This document shows positions 1 to 7,892 of a stretch of 64,000 nt of DNA, piece after piece. Within the stretch, counting starts at the first letter, position 1. Every line of letters starts with the position of its first letter. The stretch comes from Croceimicrobium sp963977415. Its GTDB lineage: Bacteria > Bacteroidota > Bacteroidia > Flavobacteriales > Schleiferiaceae. Both the position numbers and the translations under genes were made by a program. The notes beneath the pieces are model-generated. The model was not told where the DNA came from. It searched no databases and was given only the letters and a program-made list of their open reading frames with translations. The stretch covers positions 1-64,000 of the forward strand of contig CAXBOS010000015.1 in the NCBI GenBank assembly GCA_963977415.1. Reading direction: 5' to 3'.

Positions 1-381
1 ATACTGAGCTTCAGCAAGAGTTTGAGCAGGAGTATAGAGGGGGAAAACAGTATTGCTCAAGACTAATTCGCTCTATGCTCATTACTCTTGCTCAATACTG
101 AGCTTCAGCAAGAGTTTGAGCAGGAGTATAGAGGGGGAAAACAGTATTGCTCAAGACTAATTCGCTCTATGCTCATTACTCTTGCTCAATACTGAGCTTC
201 AGCAAGAGTTTGAGCAGGAGTATAGAGGGGGAAAACAGTATTGTTCAAGACTAATTCGCTCTATGCTCATCACTCTTGCTCAATACTGAGCTTCAGCAAG
301 AGTTTGAGCAGGGGTATAGAGGGGAAAACAGTATTGCTCAAGACTAATTCGCTCTATGCTCATTACTCTTGCTCAATACTG
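1..381. repeat. 94-bp tandem repeat, four copies
   Basis: Copies begin at 1, 95, 189 and 283 and the array ends near 381. The first three are 94 bp; the fourth is 93 bp (one G lost near 311-324) and carries a few substitutions. Every unit holds CAGTATTG and CAATACTG arms, so each can fold into the same hairpin, as well as a second pair, ACTCTTGCT / AGCAAGAGT. The array abuts the 3' end of the tmRNA and runs off the left window edge, so its full copy number is unknown. No credible protein is encoded. Confidence 0.95.
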
Positions 382-382
382 T
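325..382 (-). terminator. Terminator-like hairpin after tmRNA
   Basis: Reading the minus strand just past the tmRNA end, ACAGTATTG pairs with CAATACTGT across a long loop (a further AAG/CTTG pairing lies inside), and TTTT follows. The stem is AU-rich and the loop long, so it would be a weak intrinsic terminator. The same arms recur in each upstream tandem copy. Function is inferred. Confidence 0.45.
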
Positions 383-387
383 TTTTG

Positions 388-786
388 TGGAGCTGGCGGG
401 GTTCGAACCCGCGTGCAAACAAGGGAACCAAGAGCTTTCTACATGCTTATTTTGTTCTTGAGGTTTTCGTCCATTGGCTGGGAACAAACACCCCACCGCA
501 GGCTTATTTGTGAATTACAGTGTCACGAGTACAACACAACACTTTACTCGCTAGTTCGGATTTGATGACACCTCTAATTCCTACCCAACCAAACATAGGG
601 TACGAGAGATGACTTGCTCCCGCGTCTAACGCGTGGATTAGCAGAAATCACATACTGTGACTTAAGCGGCAAGCGCGAAGTTATTTTCGCCTCTTGTTGT
701 TTTGAAGTATCTGTTTTACGGGCGACACCCTCATAGCCCGGCATGCTTACAATCGAATCAACTTGCTGTCGATACCATTCAGCCCC
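388..786 (-). ncRNA. ssrA: tmRNA (SsrA)
   Basis: Transfer-messenger RNA, which rescues stalled ribosomes and tags the unfinished protein for proteolysis. The 5' end reads GGGGCTGAATGGTATCGAC and the 3' end GTTCGAACCCCGCCAGCTCC plus discriminator A; GGGGCUG pairs with CAGCUCC to make the tRNA-like acceptor stem. CCA is not encoded (CAA follows). An internal frame at 662-691 encodes the tag GENNFALAA and a stop, close to the GENNYALAA-type tags known from Bacteroidota. The length, about 399 nt, is normal for a one-piece tmRNA. Open reading frames crossing this region are not genes. Confidence 0.97.
662..691 (-). other. tmRNA tag-peptide reading frame
   Basis: Resume codon GGC (689-691), then codons for E-N-N-F-A-L-A-A and stop TAA (662-664). 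The ALAA end is the part seen by ClpXP-type proteases. The tag length and the Gly resume codon fit other Bacteroidota tmRNAs. Confidence 0.93.
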
Positions 787-816
787 AAATTTGTGAAAGA
801 ACTTTTTTCTAGACTG

Positions 817-824
817 CAAAGCTA
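817..824 (-). promoter_or_regulatory. Candidate -7 box for ssrA
   Basis: The minus strand reads TAGCTTTG, a full match to the Bacteroidota -7 consensus TAnnTTTG, 31 nt before the mature tmRNA 5' end. This implies a short 5' leader removed by processing. No well-spaced -33 TTG was identified. Confidence 0.4.
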
Positions 825-825
825 A

Positions 826-833
826 TACCTTTA
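826..833 (+). promoter_or_regulatory. Candidate -7 box for the dehydrogenase at 851
   Basis: TACCTTTA matches TAnnTTTG with one mismatch and sits 18 nt before the ATG at 851. It lies back to back with the ssrA candidate box, so the two genes would be transcribed divergently from a shared region. Confidence 0.3.
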
Positions 834-850
834 CAGCAAATATTAGCGAA

Positions 851-2056
851 ATGAAGATAGGCATTATTAAAGAGGGCAAAACTCCACCTGACCGACGGGT
901 TCCACTGAGTCCTAAGCATTGTGAAATTCTGCTCCAGCGTTACCCCAATTTAGAAATTGCCGTTCAACCGAGCGATATTAGAGCTTTTAAAGACTCCGAA
1001 TACCAAAACTTGAACATTCCTCTGCAAGAAGACTTATCTGATTGTGACCTTCTCCTAGGCGTTAAAGAAGTACCCATTGCCATGCTTCTTCCTCATAAAC
1101 GCTACATGTTTTTCTCACACACCTACAAGAAACAAGAATACAATCGCGATCTCCTCAAAGCTATTTTGGCTAAAAAAGTGAGCCTTATCGATTATGAAAT
1201 GCTGAAAGATCCGGGCGGAAAGCGCCTGCTTGGTTTTGGTAGATATGCCGGTATTGTTGGCTGTTACAACGGTTTTCGCGCTTATGGAAAGCTAAGCGGA
1301 CAATACGATTTAAAACCTGCACACCTTTGTCACGATAGATTGGAATTAGAATCGGAACTGGTAAAAGTAGTATTGCCTAAAAACTTTAGAATTGCCATTT
1401 CTGGCGCAGGCAGAGTAGCAGGAGGGGCGATGGAAATTCTTTCGGCGCTTAAAATTACGCAGGTTTACCCAGATGAGTTTATACGCGAAGATTTCAACCA
1501 AGAAGCAGTTTATACCCAGCTGAACGTACAAGATTACTTCCGTAGATGCGATGGTAAGGACTTTAAGCGTAAAGACTTTTACCAAGACAGTAAAGGTTAT
1601 GAGTCAAATTTTTTAACCTATGCTGCGCATGCCGATATGTATGTCGCTTGTCATTACTGGAGTGAGGAATCTCCCTTTATTTTTGATCGGGAAATGGCGC
1701 GCGATCGGAACTTCAACATCAAATTAGTAGCCGACATTAGTTGCGATATTGATGGCCCGGTGGCCAGTACTATTCGTCCTTCTACTATTGCTGATCCCTT
1801 TTACGCCTACGACCCCATCTCTGAAAAGGAAGTAGCCTTAGGTACCGAGGGTAGCATTGCCGTTTCGGCGGTAGATAATTTACCGGGTGAATTACCGCGT
1901 GATGCCTCCGAAGATTTTGGGAATGAGTTGCTTAAGAATGTGATTCCTCATTTCTTCAACGAAGATCAATTAGGGATTTTAGATAAGGCTACGGAAACTA
2001 CTTTGGCAGGAAACTTAAATTCGCATTATTCCTATTTAGCGGATTATATTGCCTAG
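851..2056 (+). CDS. Saccharopine dehydrogenase-like (AlaDH/PNT fold) oxidoreductase
   Basis: A 401-residue cytosolic NAD(P)-dependent oxidoreductase resembling lysine-forming saccharopine dehydrogenase (yeast Lys1 type), in the alanine dehydrogenase/transhydrogenase superfamily. The N-terminal domain opens with IIKEGKTPPDRRVPLSP, carries GVKEVP near residue 70 and FFSHTYKKQ near 90; these match the substrate arginine and the catalytic lysine and histidine of Lys1-type enzymes. A dinucleotide-binding glycine motif, GAGRVAGG, lies near residue 184. The C-terminal part has DISCDIDGPVAST, typical of the family. Stand-alone lysine metabolism neighbours are absent, so the substrate is uncertain; many Bacteroidota carry such a gene annotated only as an alanine dehydrogenase-like protein. 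Confidence 0.8.
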   Translation: MKIGIIKEGKTPPDRRVPLSPKHCEILLQRYPNLEIAVQPSDIRAFKDSEYQNLNIPLQEDLSDCDLLLGVKEVPIAMLLPHKRYMFFSHTYKKQEYNRDLLKAILAKKVSLIDYEMLKDPGGKRLLGFGRYAGIVGCYNGFRAYGKLSGQYDLKPAHLCHDRLELESELVKVVLPKNFRIAISGAGRVAGGAMEILSALKITQVYPDEFIREDFNQEAVYTQLNVQDYFRRCDGKDFKRKDFYQDSKGYESNFLTYAAHADMYVACHYWSEESPFIFDREMARDRNFNIKLVADISCDIDGPVASTIRPSTIADPFYAYDPISEKEVALGTEGSIAVSAVDNLPGELPRDASEDFGNELLKNVIPHFFNEDQLGILDKATETTLAGNLNSHYSYLADYIA

Positions 2057-2116
2057 TCTTTTTAGGGTAATCAATTATCTTCGCACAGCTTTATTAACAG
2101 GGAAAAACAGAGGGAT

Positions 2117-2938
2117 TTGACAAATACACCCACTAAGTATATAGATATAAAAGCAATTTTGCGCGAGAAAAACCCCGCTTTGGCAAAATGGCTTCCCGCC
2201 TTTGTGGTGAACTACATCAAACGTATCGTTCATCAAGACGAGATCAATGAAATTATGGGACTTCACGGCGAAAAACAAGGCTTAGACTTTGTTCGGTCCG
2301 GCCTAGATGCCCTAAATACAAGGGTTGAGGTTTACGGAATAGAAAATATTCCTAAAACGGGTGGATGTATCTTAGCGGCTAATCACCCACTGGGAGGCCT
2401 AGATGGTATCGCTTTTATGAAGGCAGTGGGCGAAGTGAGAGGCGATTTTAAATTCTTAGTAAATGATATTCTGCTGAATATTAAAAATTTAGAGTCTTTA
2501 TTTGTGCCCGTCAACAAAGTAGGGGTAAACCCTCGCCAAGCTTTGCAGTTAATTGAAGAAACTTATGCACGCGAAATCCCTATTTTGGTTTTTCCTGCAG
2601 GTATGGTTTCGCGTAAATTGGATAACGGTGTGGGTGATTTGGTTTGGCAGAAGAGTTTTATCGCTAAAGCGAAGAAGTATAAAAAGGATGTTATTCCCGT
2701 GCATATTGGTGGTAATAATTCAGCTTGGTTTTATAACTTATCACGCTGGCGCACCAAACTTGGTGTTAAAGCTAACCTAGAAATGTTTTACCTTGCTGAC
2801 GAGATGTTTAAGCAGCGTAATAAGACGATTAAGATAACTTTTGGAAAAAAGGTTGAGCATGAAAGCTTCGATAAAAGTAGAAGCTTGGTAGAGTGGGCGG
2901 CAGAAATGCGTAAAAGGGTATATGCTTTAGCCAATTAA
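2117..2938 (+). CDS. glsA: PlsC-like O-acyltransferase, glycine/ornithine lipid type (GlsA-like)
   Basis: A 273-residue acyltransferase of the lysophospholipid/glycerol acyltransferase superfamily. The active-site motif NHPLGGLDG (about residues 89-97) has an H-x5-D spacing, as in OlsF/GlsA-type enzymes, rather than the H-x4-D of PlsC. The second motif appears as FVPVNK and the third as VFPAGMVSR. The gene starts at TTG, as no ATG lies in a suitable place, and is followed after 10 nt by the N-acyltransferase gene. In Bacteroides thetaiotaomicron, GlsB and GlsA acylate glycine to make amino lipids; I infer the same kind of amino-lipid pathway here. The head group (glycine, ornithine or other) cannot be told from sequence. 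Confidence 0.75.
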   Translation: MTNTPTKYIDIKAILREKNPALAKWLPAFVVNYIKRIVHQDEINEIMGLHGEKQGLDFVRSGLDALNTRVEVYGIENIPKTGGCILAANHPLGGLDGIAFMKAVGEVRGDFKFLVNDILLNIKNLESLFVPVNKVGVNPRQALQLIEETYAREIPILVFPAGMVSRKLDNGVGDLVWQKSFIAKAKKYKKDVIPVHIGGNNSAWFYNLSRWRTKLGVKANLEMFYLADEMFKQRNKTIKITFGKKVEHESFDKSRSLVEWAAEMRKRVYALAN

Positions 2939-2948
2939 TAGATTTTAA

Positions 2949-3926
2949 ATGGAAGAGATTATAGGAGAGGTAGAGCGTAAAGCAATTATCTCGGAGCTAA
3001 CGGAAGAGCATTTTTTAAGAAATACGACCAAAGGTGGTAATCAACTCTATTTGGTTAACTACCATAGTGCTCCAAATATTACCCGGGAAGTAGGCCGCCT
3101 GCGCGAAGTGGCCTTCAGAGCAGCAGGAGGTGGAACCGGGAAGAAAATTGATCTAGATGACTATGATCTTTCAGAACACGCTTACGATCAATTGATTGTT
3201 TGGGATCCAGAAGATCAAGAAATAATGGCTGGCTATCGATTATTAAAATGCAGATTTGGCGAACGTGATGCCGATGGCAATTTAAAATCGGCAACTTCAA
3301 AATTATTTAACTTATCGCCGCGTATGATCGATGAGTTTTTACCGCTAACTTTAGAGTTGGGTAGATCTTTTGTTCAGCCGAAATATCAGCGTACCGCACC
3401 CCGAAAAGGGATTTTTGCTCTAGACAATCTTTGGGATGGATTGGCAACTGTAATGTTGCAGGATCCCCAGTTAAAATATCTTTTTGGTAAAGTTACCATG
3501 TACCCTAAGTATCAGCGAGAAGCGAGAAATATCATTCTGGCTTTTATGCGTCACTTCTTTCCCGATCCCGACGAATTAGTTCGTCCCCGTGTGCCTTTAG
3601 TGCAGGAAGAAGAATTGAGTCCCTACTATCCTCTTTTTAAAGGTTTAGCTTATAAGGAGGCGCATAAAATTCTCAATGCAGAAGTAAAGAAACGAGGCGA
3701 GAATATTCCCCCCCTTATCAATAGTTATATGTCGCTTTCCTCTACCATGCGTTCTTTCGGTACAGCCGAGAACGGTAATTTTGGTACGGTAGAAGAAACC
3801 GGTATCCTTATTACTTTCGACGATATAGAGCCCGCCCGCAAGGAGCGTTATATAAAATCTTTCGAAGCTAATAAACATTTTAAGGGCCCCTTTCACGTAC
3901 CTTCTAGCGAACAACCTTCATTGTAA
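2949..3926 (+). CDS. glsB: GNAT-type N-acyltransferase, amino-lipid synthesis (GlsB-like)
   Basis: A 325-residue protein of the OlsB/GlsB N-acyltransferase group (acyl-ACP or acyl-CoA donor to an amino acid), of the hemolysin-like GNAT fold. Recognisable stretches are LREVAFRAAGGGTGKKIDLD (residues 50-70), the central IVWDPEDQEIMAGYRLL and LELGRSFVQPKYQ. The C-terminal third, with LINSYMSLSSTMRSFGTAEN, is typical of the Bacteroidota form and longer than in proteobacterial OlsB. It lies 10 nt behind the O-acyltransferase gene in one operon that ends at the terminator at 3974. The N-acyl step is expected to come before the O-acyl step. Confidence 0.78.
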   Translation: MEEIIGEVERKAIISELTEEHFLRNTTKGGNQLYLVNYHSAPNITREVGRLREVAFRAAGGGTGKKIDLDDYDLSEHAYDQLIVWDPEDQEIMAGYRLLKCRFGERDADGNLKSATSKLFNLSPRMIDEFLPLTLELGRSFVQPKYQRTAPRKGIFALDNLWDGLATVMLQDPQLKYLFGKVTMYPKYQREARNIILAFMRHFFPDPDELVRPRVPLVQEEELSPYYPLFKGLAYKEAHKILNAEVKKRGENIPPLINSYMSLSSTMRSFGTAENGNFGTVEETGILITFDDIEPARKERYIKSFEANKHFKGPFHVPSSEQPSL

Positions 3927-3973
3927 ATTTAAAAAGAGGGTTGCAAGATTCTTAACTCATCAATAACCAAAAT

Positions 3974-4011
3974 AAAAAAGGCCTTGTTTAAATCGAAGCA
4001 AGGCCTTTTTT
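3974..4011. terminator. Bidirectional terminator between glsB and rpe
   Basis: AAGGCCTTG and CAAGGCCTT form a strong stem flanked by A-runs on the left and T-runs on the right, so it can end transcription of glsB (plus) and of rpe (minus). Confidence 0.88.
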
Positions 4012-4013
4012 CA

Positions 4014-4068
4014 CATCTCATATCTCACATCTCACATCTCACATCTCACATCTCACATCTCACATCTT
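4014..4068. repeat. 7-bp tandem repeat (CATCTCA)
   Basis: About eight head-to-tail copies of CATCTCA, the second reading TATCTCA and the last cut to CATCTT. The array ends exactly at the base before the rpe stop codon (4069-4071). It is a microsatellite-like sequence lying between the rpe stop and the shared terminator, in what would be the rpe 3' untranslated region. Confidence 0.93.
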
Positions 4069-4722
4069 CTAAGAGGTAAGTTTCTTTAAATCGGCAATGG
4101 TTGTGATCGGATCTTCTGAATTAAAAACGAAGCTACCGGCTACAAGCACATCTGCGCCAGCGGATACAAGGGCTTTAGCATTTGCGCTAGTAACACCACC
4201 GTCGATTTCTATTTGTGTAGCACTACCAGTAGCTTGAATCATCTGCTTTAGCTCACGCACCTTGGCATAGGTGTTCTCAATAAATTTTTGTCCGCCAAAA
4301 CCTGGATTTACGCTCATCAAGCAAACCAAGTCAATATCGGCTAGGGTGTCTTTTAATAGACTTACTGGAGTATGTGGATTCAAGGCTACGCCTGCCTTCA
4401 TTCCAGCCGCCTTAATAGCTTGCAGGCTGCGGTGCAGGTGAGTAGAAGCTTCGTAATGCACGGTTAAGATATCGGCACCTACCGCTCTAAAGTCTTTAAT
4501 GTAACGCTCGGGTTTTTCCACCATCAAGTGAACGTCTAAAGTTTTGGTAGCAATTCGGCTGATCGCTTGAATTACAGGCATTCCAAAAGAGATATTGGGT
4601 ACGAACATGCCGTCCATCACATCGAGGTGAAACCAGTCGGCTTCACTACTGTTAATCATTTCACAATCGCGGCCGAGGTTTAAAAAATCGGAGGCCAGAA
4701 GGCTGGGTGCAATTAGAGCCAT
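4069..4722 (-). CDS. rpe: Ribulose-phosphate 3-epimerase
   Basis: Converts D-ribulose 5-phosphate to D-xylulose 5-phosphate in the pentose phosphate pathway; a cytosolic metal-dependent TIM barrel. The 217-residue product starts MALIAPSLLASDFLNLG and shows the family signatures DVMDGMFVPNISFG (metal ligands and catalytic Asp), LMSVNPGFGGQKF and EIDGGV (second catalytic Asp region), then GADVLVAGSFVF at the phosphate site. A longer reading frame begins at 4755, but that start lies inside the rpoD terminator, so the ATG at 4720-4722 is chosen. The length is normal for the family. Confidence 0.96.
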   Translation of the reverse strand: MALIAPSLLASDFLNLGRDCEMINSSEADWFHLDVMDGMFVPNISFGMPVIQAISRIATKTLDVHLMVEKPERYIKDFRAVGADILTVHYEASTHLHRSLQAIKAAGMKAGVALNPHTPVSLLKDTLADIDLVCLMSVNPGFGGQKFIENTYAKVRELKQMIQATGSATQIEIDGGVTSANAKALVSAGADVLVAGSFVFNSEDPITTIADLKKLTS

Positions 4723-4737
4723 ATTAGAAATTTTTGT

Positions 4738-4768
4738 AAAAATAAAGCCCCCCAAAAAGGGAGGCTTT
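4738..4768 (-). terminator. Terminator of rpoD
   Basis: On the minus strand AAAGCCTCCC pairs with GGGGGGCTTT across a TTTTT loop, with one G-U pair, and ATTTTT follows. It lies just after the rpoD stop and before rpe. Confidence 0.85.
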
Positions 4769-4776
4769 AAAAAGGT

Positions 4777-5640
4777 TTAACCTAGATAAGTTTTAAGAAT
4801 TTTACTTCTAGAAGTATGTTTCAAACGACGAATCGCTTTTTCCTTAATTTGACGAACACGTTCACGCGTAAGATCGAATTTTTCGCCGATCTCTTCTAAG
4901 GTCATGGGGTGTTGACCACCTAAACCAAAGTACAAACGGACTACATCACCTTCACGAGGGGTAAGAGTAGCCAAAGATCTTTCGATTTCGGTACGCAAGG
5001 AATCTTGCATAAGGTCATCGTCAGGGTTAGGGCTGTCTCCTGTATTTAATACGTCATAAAGGTTGCTATCTTCTCCTTCTACTAAAGGCGCATCCATGGA
5101 AATGTGGCGACCACTATTACGCATGCTTTCCTTTACATCGTTTTCCCCCATTTCTAGGTTTTCTGCGATTTCTTCAGGAGAAGGAGCTCTTTCGTTTTCT
5201 TGTTCTAATTGGGCATAAGATTTATTAATCTTATTGATTGATCCAATTTTATTAAGCGGCAAACGAACAATACGCGATTGCTCGGCAAGTGCTTGTAAGA
5301 TGCTCTGGCGAATCCACCAAACGGCATAAGAGATAAACTTAAAACCTCTGGTTTCATCAAAACGTTGGGCCGCTTTAATTAATCCTAAGTTACCTTCGTT
5401 AATTAAATCGGGTAGGGTTAAACCCTGGTTTTGATATTGCTTAGCCACAGAAACCACAAAGCGCAGGTTAGCCTTAGTTAACTTTTCTAAAGCTACTTGG
5501 TCACCGGCCTTGATTCGCTGTGCTAACTCAACTTCTTCTTCAGCGGTGATAAGGTCTACCTTGCCAATTTCCTGAAGATATTTGTCGAGAGAAGCGGTTT
5601 CACGGTTGGTAACCTGTTTTGTGATCTTTAACTGTCTCAT
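4777..5640 (-). CDS. rpoD: RNA polymerase primary sigma factor RpoD
   Basis: The housekeeping sigma factor, which directs core polymerase to promoters. At 287 residues it has the short form seen in Bacteroidota, without the long acidic N-terminal region 1.1 of E. coli. Region 1.2 (SLDKYLQEIGKVDLIT) comes near residue 17; region 2 has NLRFVVSVAKQYQNQGL, LPDLINEGNLGLIKA and FKFISYAVWWIRQSI; region 3 has NKINKSYAQLEQ; region 4 ends with LTLEEIGEKFDLTRERVRQIK-type helix-turn-helix residues (here MTLEEIGEKFDLTRERVRQI). It recognises the divergent TAnnTTTG/TTG promoters found throughout the window. pnp lies 49 bp upstream on the same strand with no terminator between, so cotranscription is possible. 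Confidence 0.97.
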   Translation of the reverse strand: MRQLKITKQVTNRETASLDKYLQEIGKVDLITAEEEVELAQRIKAGDQVALEKLTKANLRFVVSVAKQYQNQGLTLPDLINEGNLGLIKAAQRFDETRGFKFISYAVWWIRQSILQALAEQSRIVRLPLNKIGSINKINKSYAQLEQENERAPSPEEIAENLEMGENDVKESMRNSGRHISMDAPLVEGEDSNLYDVLNTGDSPNPDDDLMQDSLRTEIERSLATLTPREGDVVRLYFGLGGQHPMTLEEIGEKFDLTRERVRQIKEKAIRRLKHTSRSKILKTYLG

Positions 5641-5689
5641 TGACTTTTTATATAATTAAAAAATTATTGAATTGAAAAAAGAAAAGGAC

Positions 5690-7816
5690 CTAGTCTTTAC
5701 TTGGCTTATCTAATAAAGCCTTGCGAGATAGTTTTAGTTTACCACGATCGTCTTTTCCGATCAATTTAACTTCAATTTTATCTCCTTCAGTCAATTCTTC
5801 CTCAACTTTCTCTAAACGACGGTGGGCAATTTCACTGATGTGAAGCAGTCCATCGGTGCCGGGAGCGATTTCTACGAAAGCTCCATAAGGCTGGATAGAA
5901 CGCACTGTACCAGTAAATACATCACCAACTTCGGGCATGAAAGCAATTTCTTTGATACGACCAATGGCTCTTTCCATTTTACCCGCATCAGTACCGCTAA
6001 TTTCTACGATACCAAATTCGCCTTCTTCTTCAATAGTAATGGTAGTCTCAGTATCTAACTGAAGTTTCTGAATATTCTTGCCTCCAGGTCCGATTATCAT
6101 TCCAATAAATTCTTTTGGAATTTTCACAACACTTAACTTAGGCGCATGAGGTTTCATTTCGCTACGTGGAGCGTCTAGAGTTTTCATCATCTCACCTAAG
6201 ATATGCATACGACCATCTTTCGCTTGATTTAAAGCTTGCTCAAGAATTTCGTAACTAAGGCCTGTAACTTTAATGTCCATCTGACAAGCAGTGATACCTT
6301 TCTCAGTACCGGTAACTTTAAAGTCCATATCGCCTAGATGATCTTCATCACCTAAGATATCAGAAAGCACAGCAAACTCGCCCGTTTTCGTATCGGTAAT
6401 TAAACCCATAGCAATCCCAGAAACTGGCGCCTTCATTTTAATACCGGCATCCATAAGCGCAAGCGTACCTGCACAAACTGTGGCCATAGATGAAGAGCCG
6501 TTAGATTCTAATATGTCAGAAACTACACGGATGGTATGGTAATTATCGTCAGGAATCATGCCTTTAAGGGCACGCTGCGCTAGGTTACCGTGACCAATTT
6601 CACGACGGCTTGTTCCTCTAATTGGACGAGCTTCACCAGTTGAAAATGGAGGGAAGTTATAATGTAAGTAAAAACGCTCGGAACCACGGAAGGTTACATT
6701 GTCGATGCGGTTTTCATCTAATTTAGATCCTAAGGTTACCGTAGTCAAAGACTGAGTTTCTCCTCTAGTAAAAATAGCCGAGCCGTGAGTACTAGGTAAA
6801 TAATCTACTTCTGACCAGATAGGACGAATTTCGTCGGTTTTACGACCATCTAAACGTTGACGATCTTTTAAGATCATATCGCGCATGGCGTGGTATTCAA
6901 CCTCGTGGTAATACGTTTTAATAAGATCGGACTTTTCAGCCAATTCTTCTTCGCTGAAGTTTTCGGCCATATAAGTATCGCGCGCTTCTTTAAAAGCAGC
7001 ACTGCGATCTTCTTTAGAGTGACCACCTTTAGCGATGCCGTAAACGGTATCATAAAGGTCGGCCATAATTTTTTCGCGTAAAGCTTCGTCGTGTGTTTCG
7101 TGGCTGTACTCGCGTTTTACGCTGGCTTTAGCCACCTGACTTGCTAAATCTAACTGGGCTTGTACTTGTACTTTTATTGCTTCGTGAGCAAAGGCAATAG
7201 CGTCTAACATCTCTTTTTCAGAGATTTCATGCATTTCGCCTTCTACCATTACTACGCTATCGGCAGTAGCACCAATCATCATGTCAAGATCAGATTCTGT
7301 CATCTGCTCCACCGAAGGATTGATCATTAACTTACCGTTAATACGACCTACGCGCACTTCAGACATGGGGCCGTTAAACGGAATGTCAGAAACTGCGATA
7401 GCAGCAGAAGCGGCTAAACCAGCTAATGCATCGGGACTAACGGAAGGTTCCCAAGAAATAAGACTAATCATCACCTGAGTTTCAGCGTGGTAATCAGTAG
7501 GGAAAAGGGGACGTAATACGCGGTCAACTAAGCGCATTACTAATATTTCGTCGTCACTAGGACGGGCTTCTCTTTTGATAAAACCGCCAGGCATACGTCC
7601 GCCAGCGGAAAATTTTTCGCGGTAATCAACGGTTAAAGGCAAAAAGTCGATTCCCTCTTTAGCTTCTTTGTTAGAAACTACAGCGGCCATCACCATTGTA
7701 TCGCCCATGCGAACTACTACTGCGCCATCAGCTTGTTTAGCTAATTTGCCAGTTTCTAGTGTAATAGTGCGTCCGTCTTCGAGTGTTATCTCCTGCTTAA
7801 TTGCGTTTGGAATCAT
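5690..7816 (-). CDS. pnp: Polyribonucleotide nucleotidyltransferase (PNPase)
   Basis: A 3'-5' phosphorolytic exoribonuclease of RNA turnover, 708 residues, the usual length. The order is RNase PH domain 1 (VVRMGDTMVMAAVV; PLTVDYREKFSAGGRMPGGF), a helical linker, RNase PH domain 2 (RGETQSLTTVTLG; HYNFPPFSTGEARPIRGTSRREIGH is the active-site region; LGDEDHLGDMDFKV carries catalytic Asp residues), KH domain (IGMIIGPGGKNIQKLQ) and S1 domain (GTVRSIQPYGAFVEIAPG). It follows rpsO, as in many bacteria, but the rpsO terminator at 7852 separates the two. rpoD is next downstream. Confidence 0.98.
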   Translation of the reverse strand: MIPNAIKQEITLEDGRTITLETGKLAKQADGAVVVRMGDTMVMAAVVSNKEAKEGIDFLPLTVDYREKFSAGGRMPGGFIKREARPSDDEILVMRLVDRVLRPLFPTDYHAETQVMISLISWEPSVSPDALAGLAASAAIAVSDIPFNGPMSEVRVGRINGKLMINPSVEQMTESDLDMMIGATADSVVMVEGEMHEISEKEMLDAIAFAHEAIKVQVQAQLDLASQVAKASVKREYSHETHDEALREKIMADLYDTVYGIAKGGHSKEDRSAAFKEARDTYMAENFSEEELAEKSDLIKTYYHEVEYHAMRDMILKDRQRLDGRKTDEIRPIWSEVDYLPSTHGSAIFTRGETQSLTTVTLGSKLDENRIDNVTFRGSERFYLHYNFPPFSTGEARPIRGTSRREIGHGNLAQRALKGMIPDDNYHTIRVVSDILESNGSSSMATVCAGTLALMDAGIKMKAPVSGIAMGLITDTKTGEFAVLSDILGDEDHLGDMDFKVTGTEKGITACQMDIKVTGLSYEILEQALNQAKDGRMHILGEMMKTLDAPRSEMKPHAPKLSVVKIPKEFIGMIIGPGGKNIQKLQLDTETTITIEEEGEFGIVEISGTDAGKMERAIGRIKEIAFMPEVGDVFTGTVRSIQPYGAFVEIAPGTDGLLHISEIAHRRLEKVEEELTEGDKIEVKLIGKDDRGKLKLSRKALLDKPSKD

Positions 7817-7851
7817 GTAAAATTGTATCTATTGTAAAATGCTTAAAAGAC

Positions 7852-7884
7852 AAAAGAAGGCAATCGTAAAATTGCCTTCTTTTT
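7852..7884 (-). terminator. Terminator of rpsO
   Basis: AAAAGAAGGCAAT and ATTGCCTTCTTTT form a 13-bp stem with a 7-nt centre. It lies 8 nt beyond the rpsO stop, before pnp. The flanking A and T runs allow it to work in either direction, though only rpsO needs it. Confidence 0.88.
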
Positions 7885-7892
7885 AGTAGAAA

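Noticed and set aside
1..381. CRISPR array
   Set aside because: The 94-bp units are continuous tandem copies with no unique spacers and no cas genes nearby.
241..565. Two short reading frames across the tandem repeat and tmRNA end
   Set aside because: They translate repeat DNA and the tmRNA 3' domain and have no protein-like features.
574..879. 101-residue frame on the minus strand
   Set aside because: It reads through the tmRNA; the part ending at the tag is not an mRNA frame.
4723..4755. Upstream start for rpe
   Set aside because: It lies in the rpoD terminator and adds residues that the family does not have.
6890..7081. Frame on the plus strand inside pnp
   Set aside because: Antisense shadow of a highly conserved gene; no start signals.
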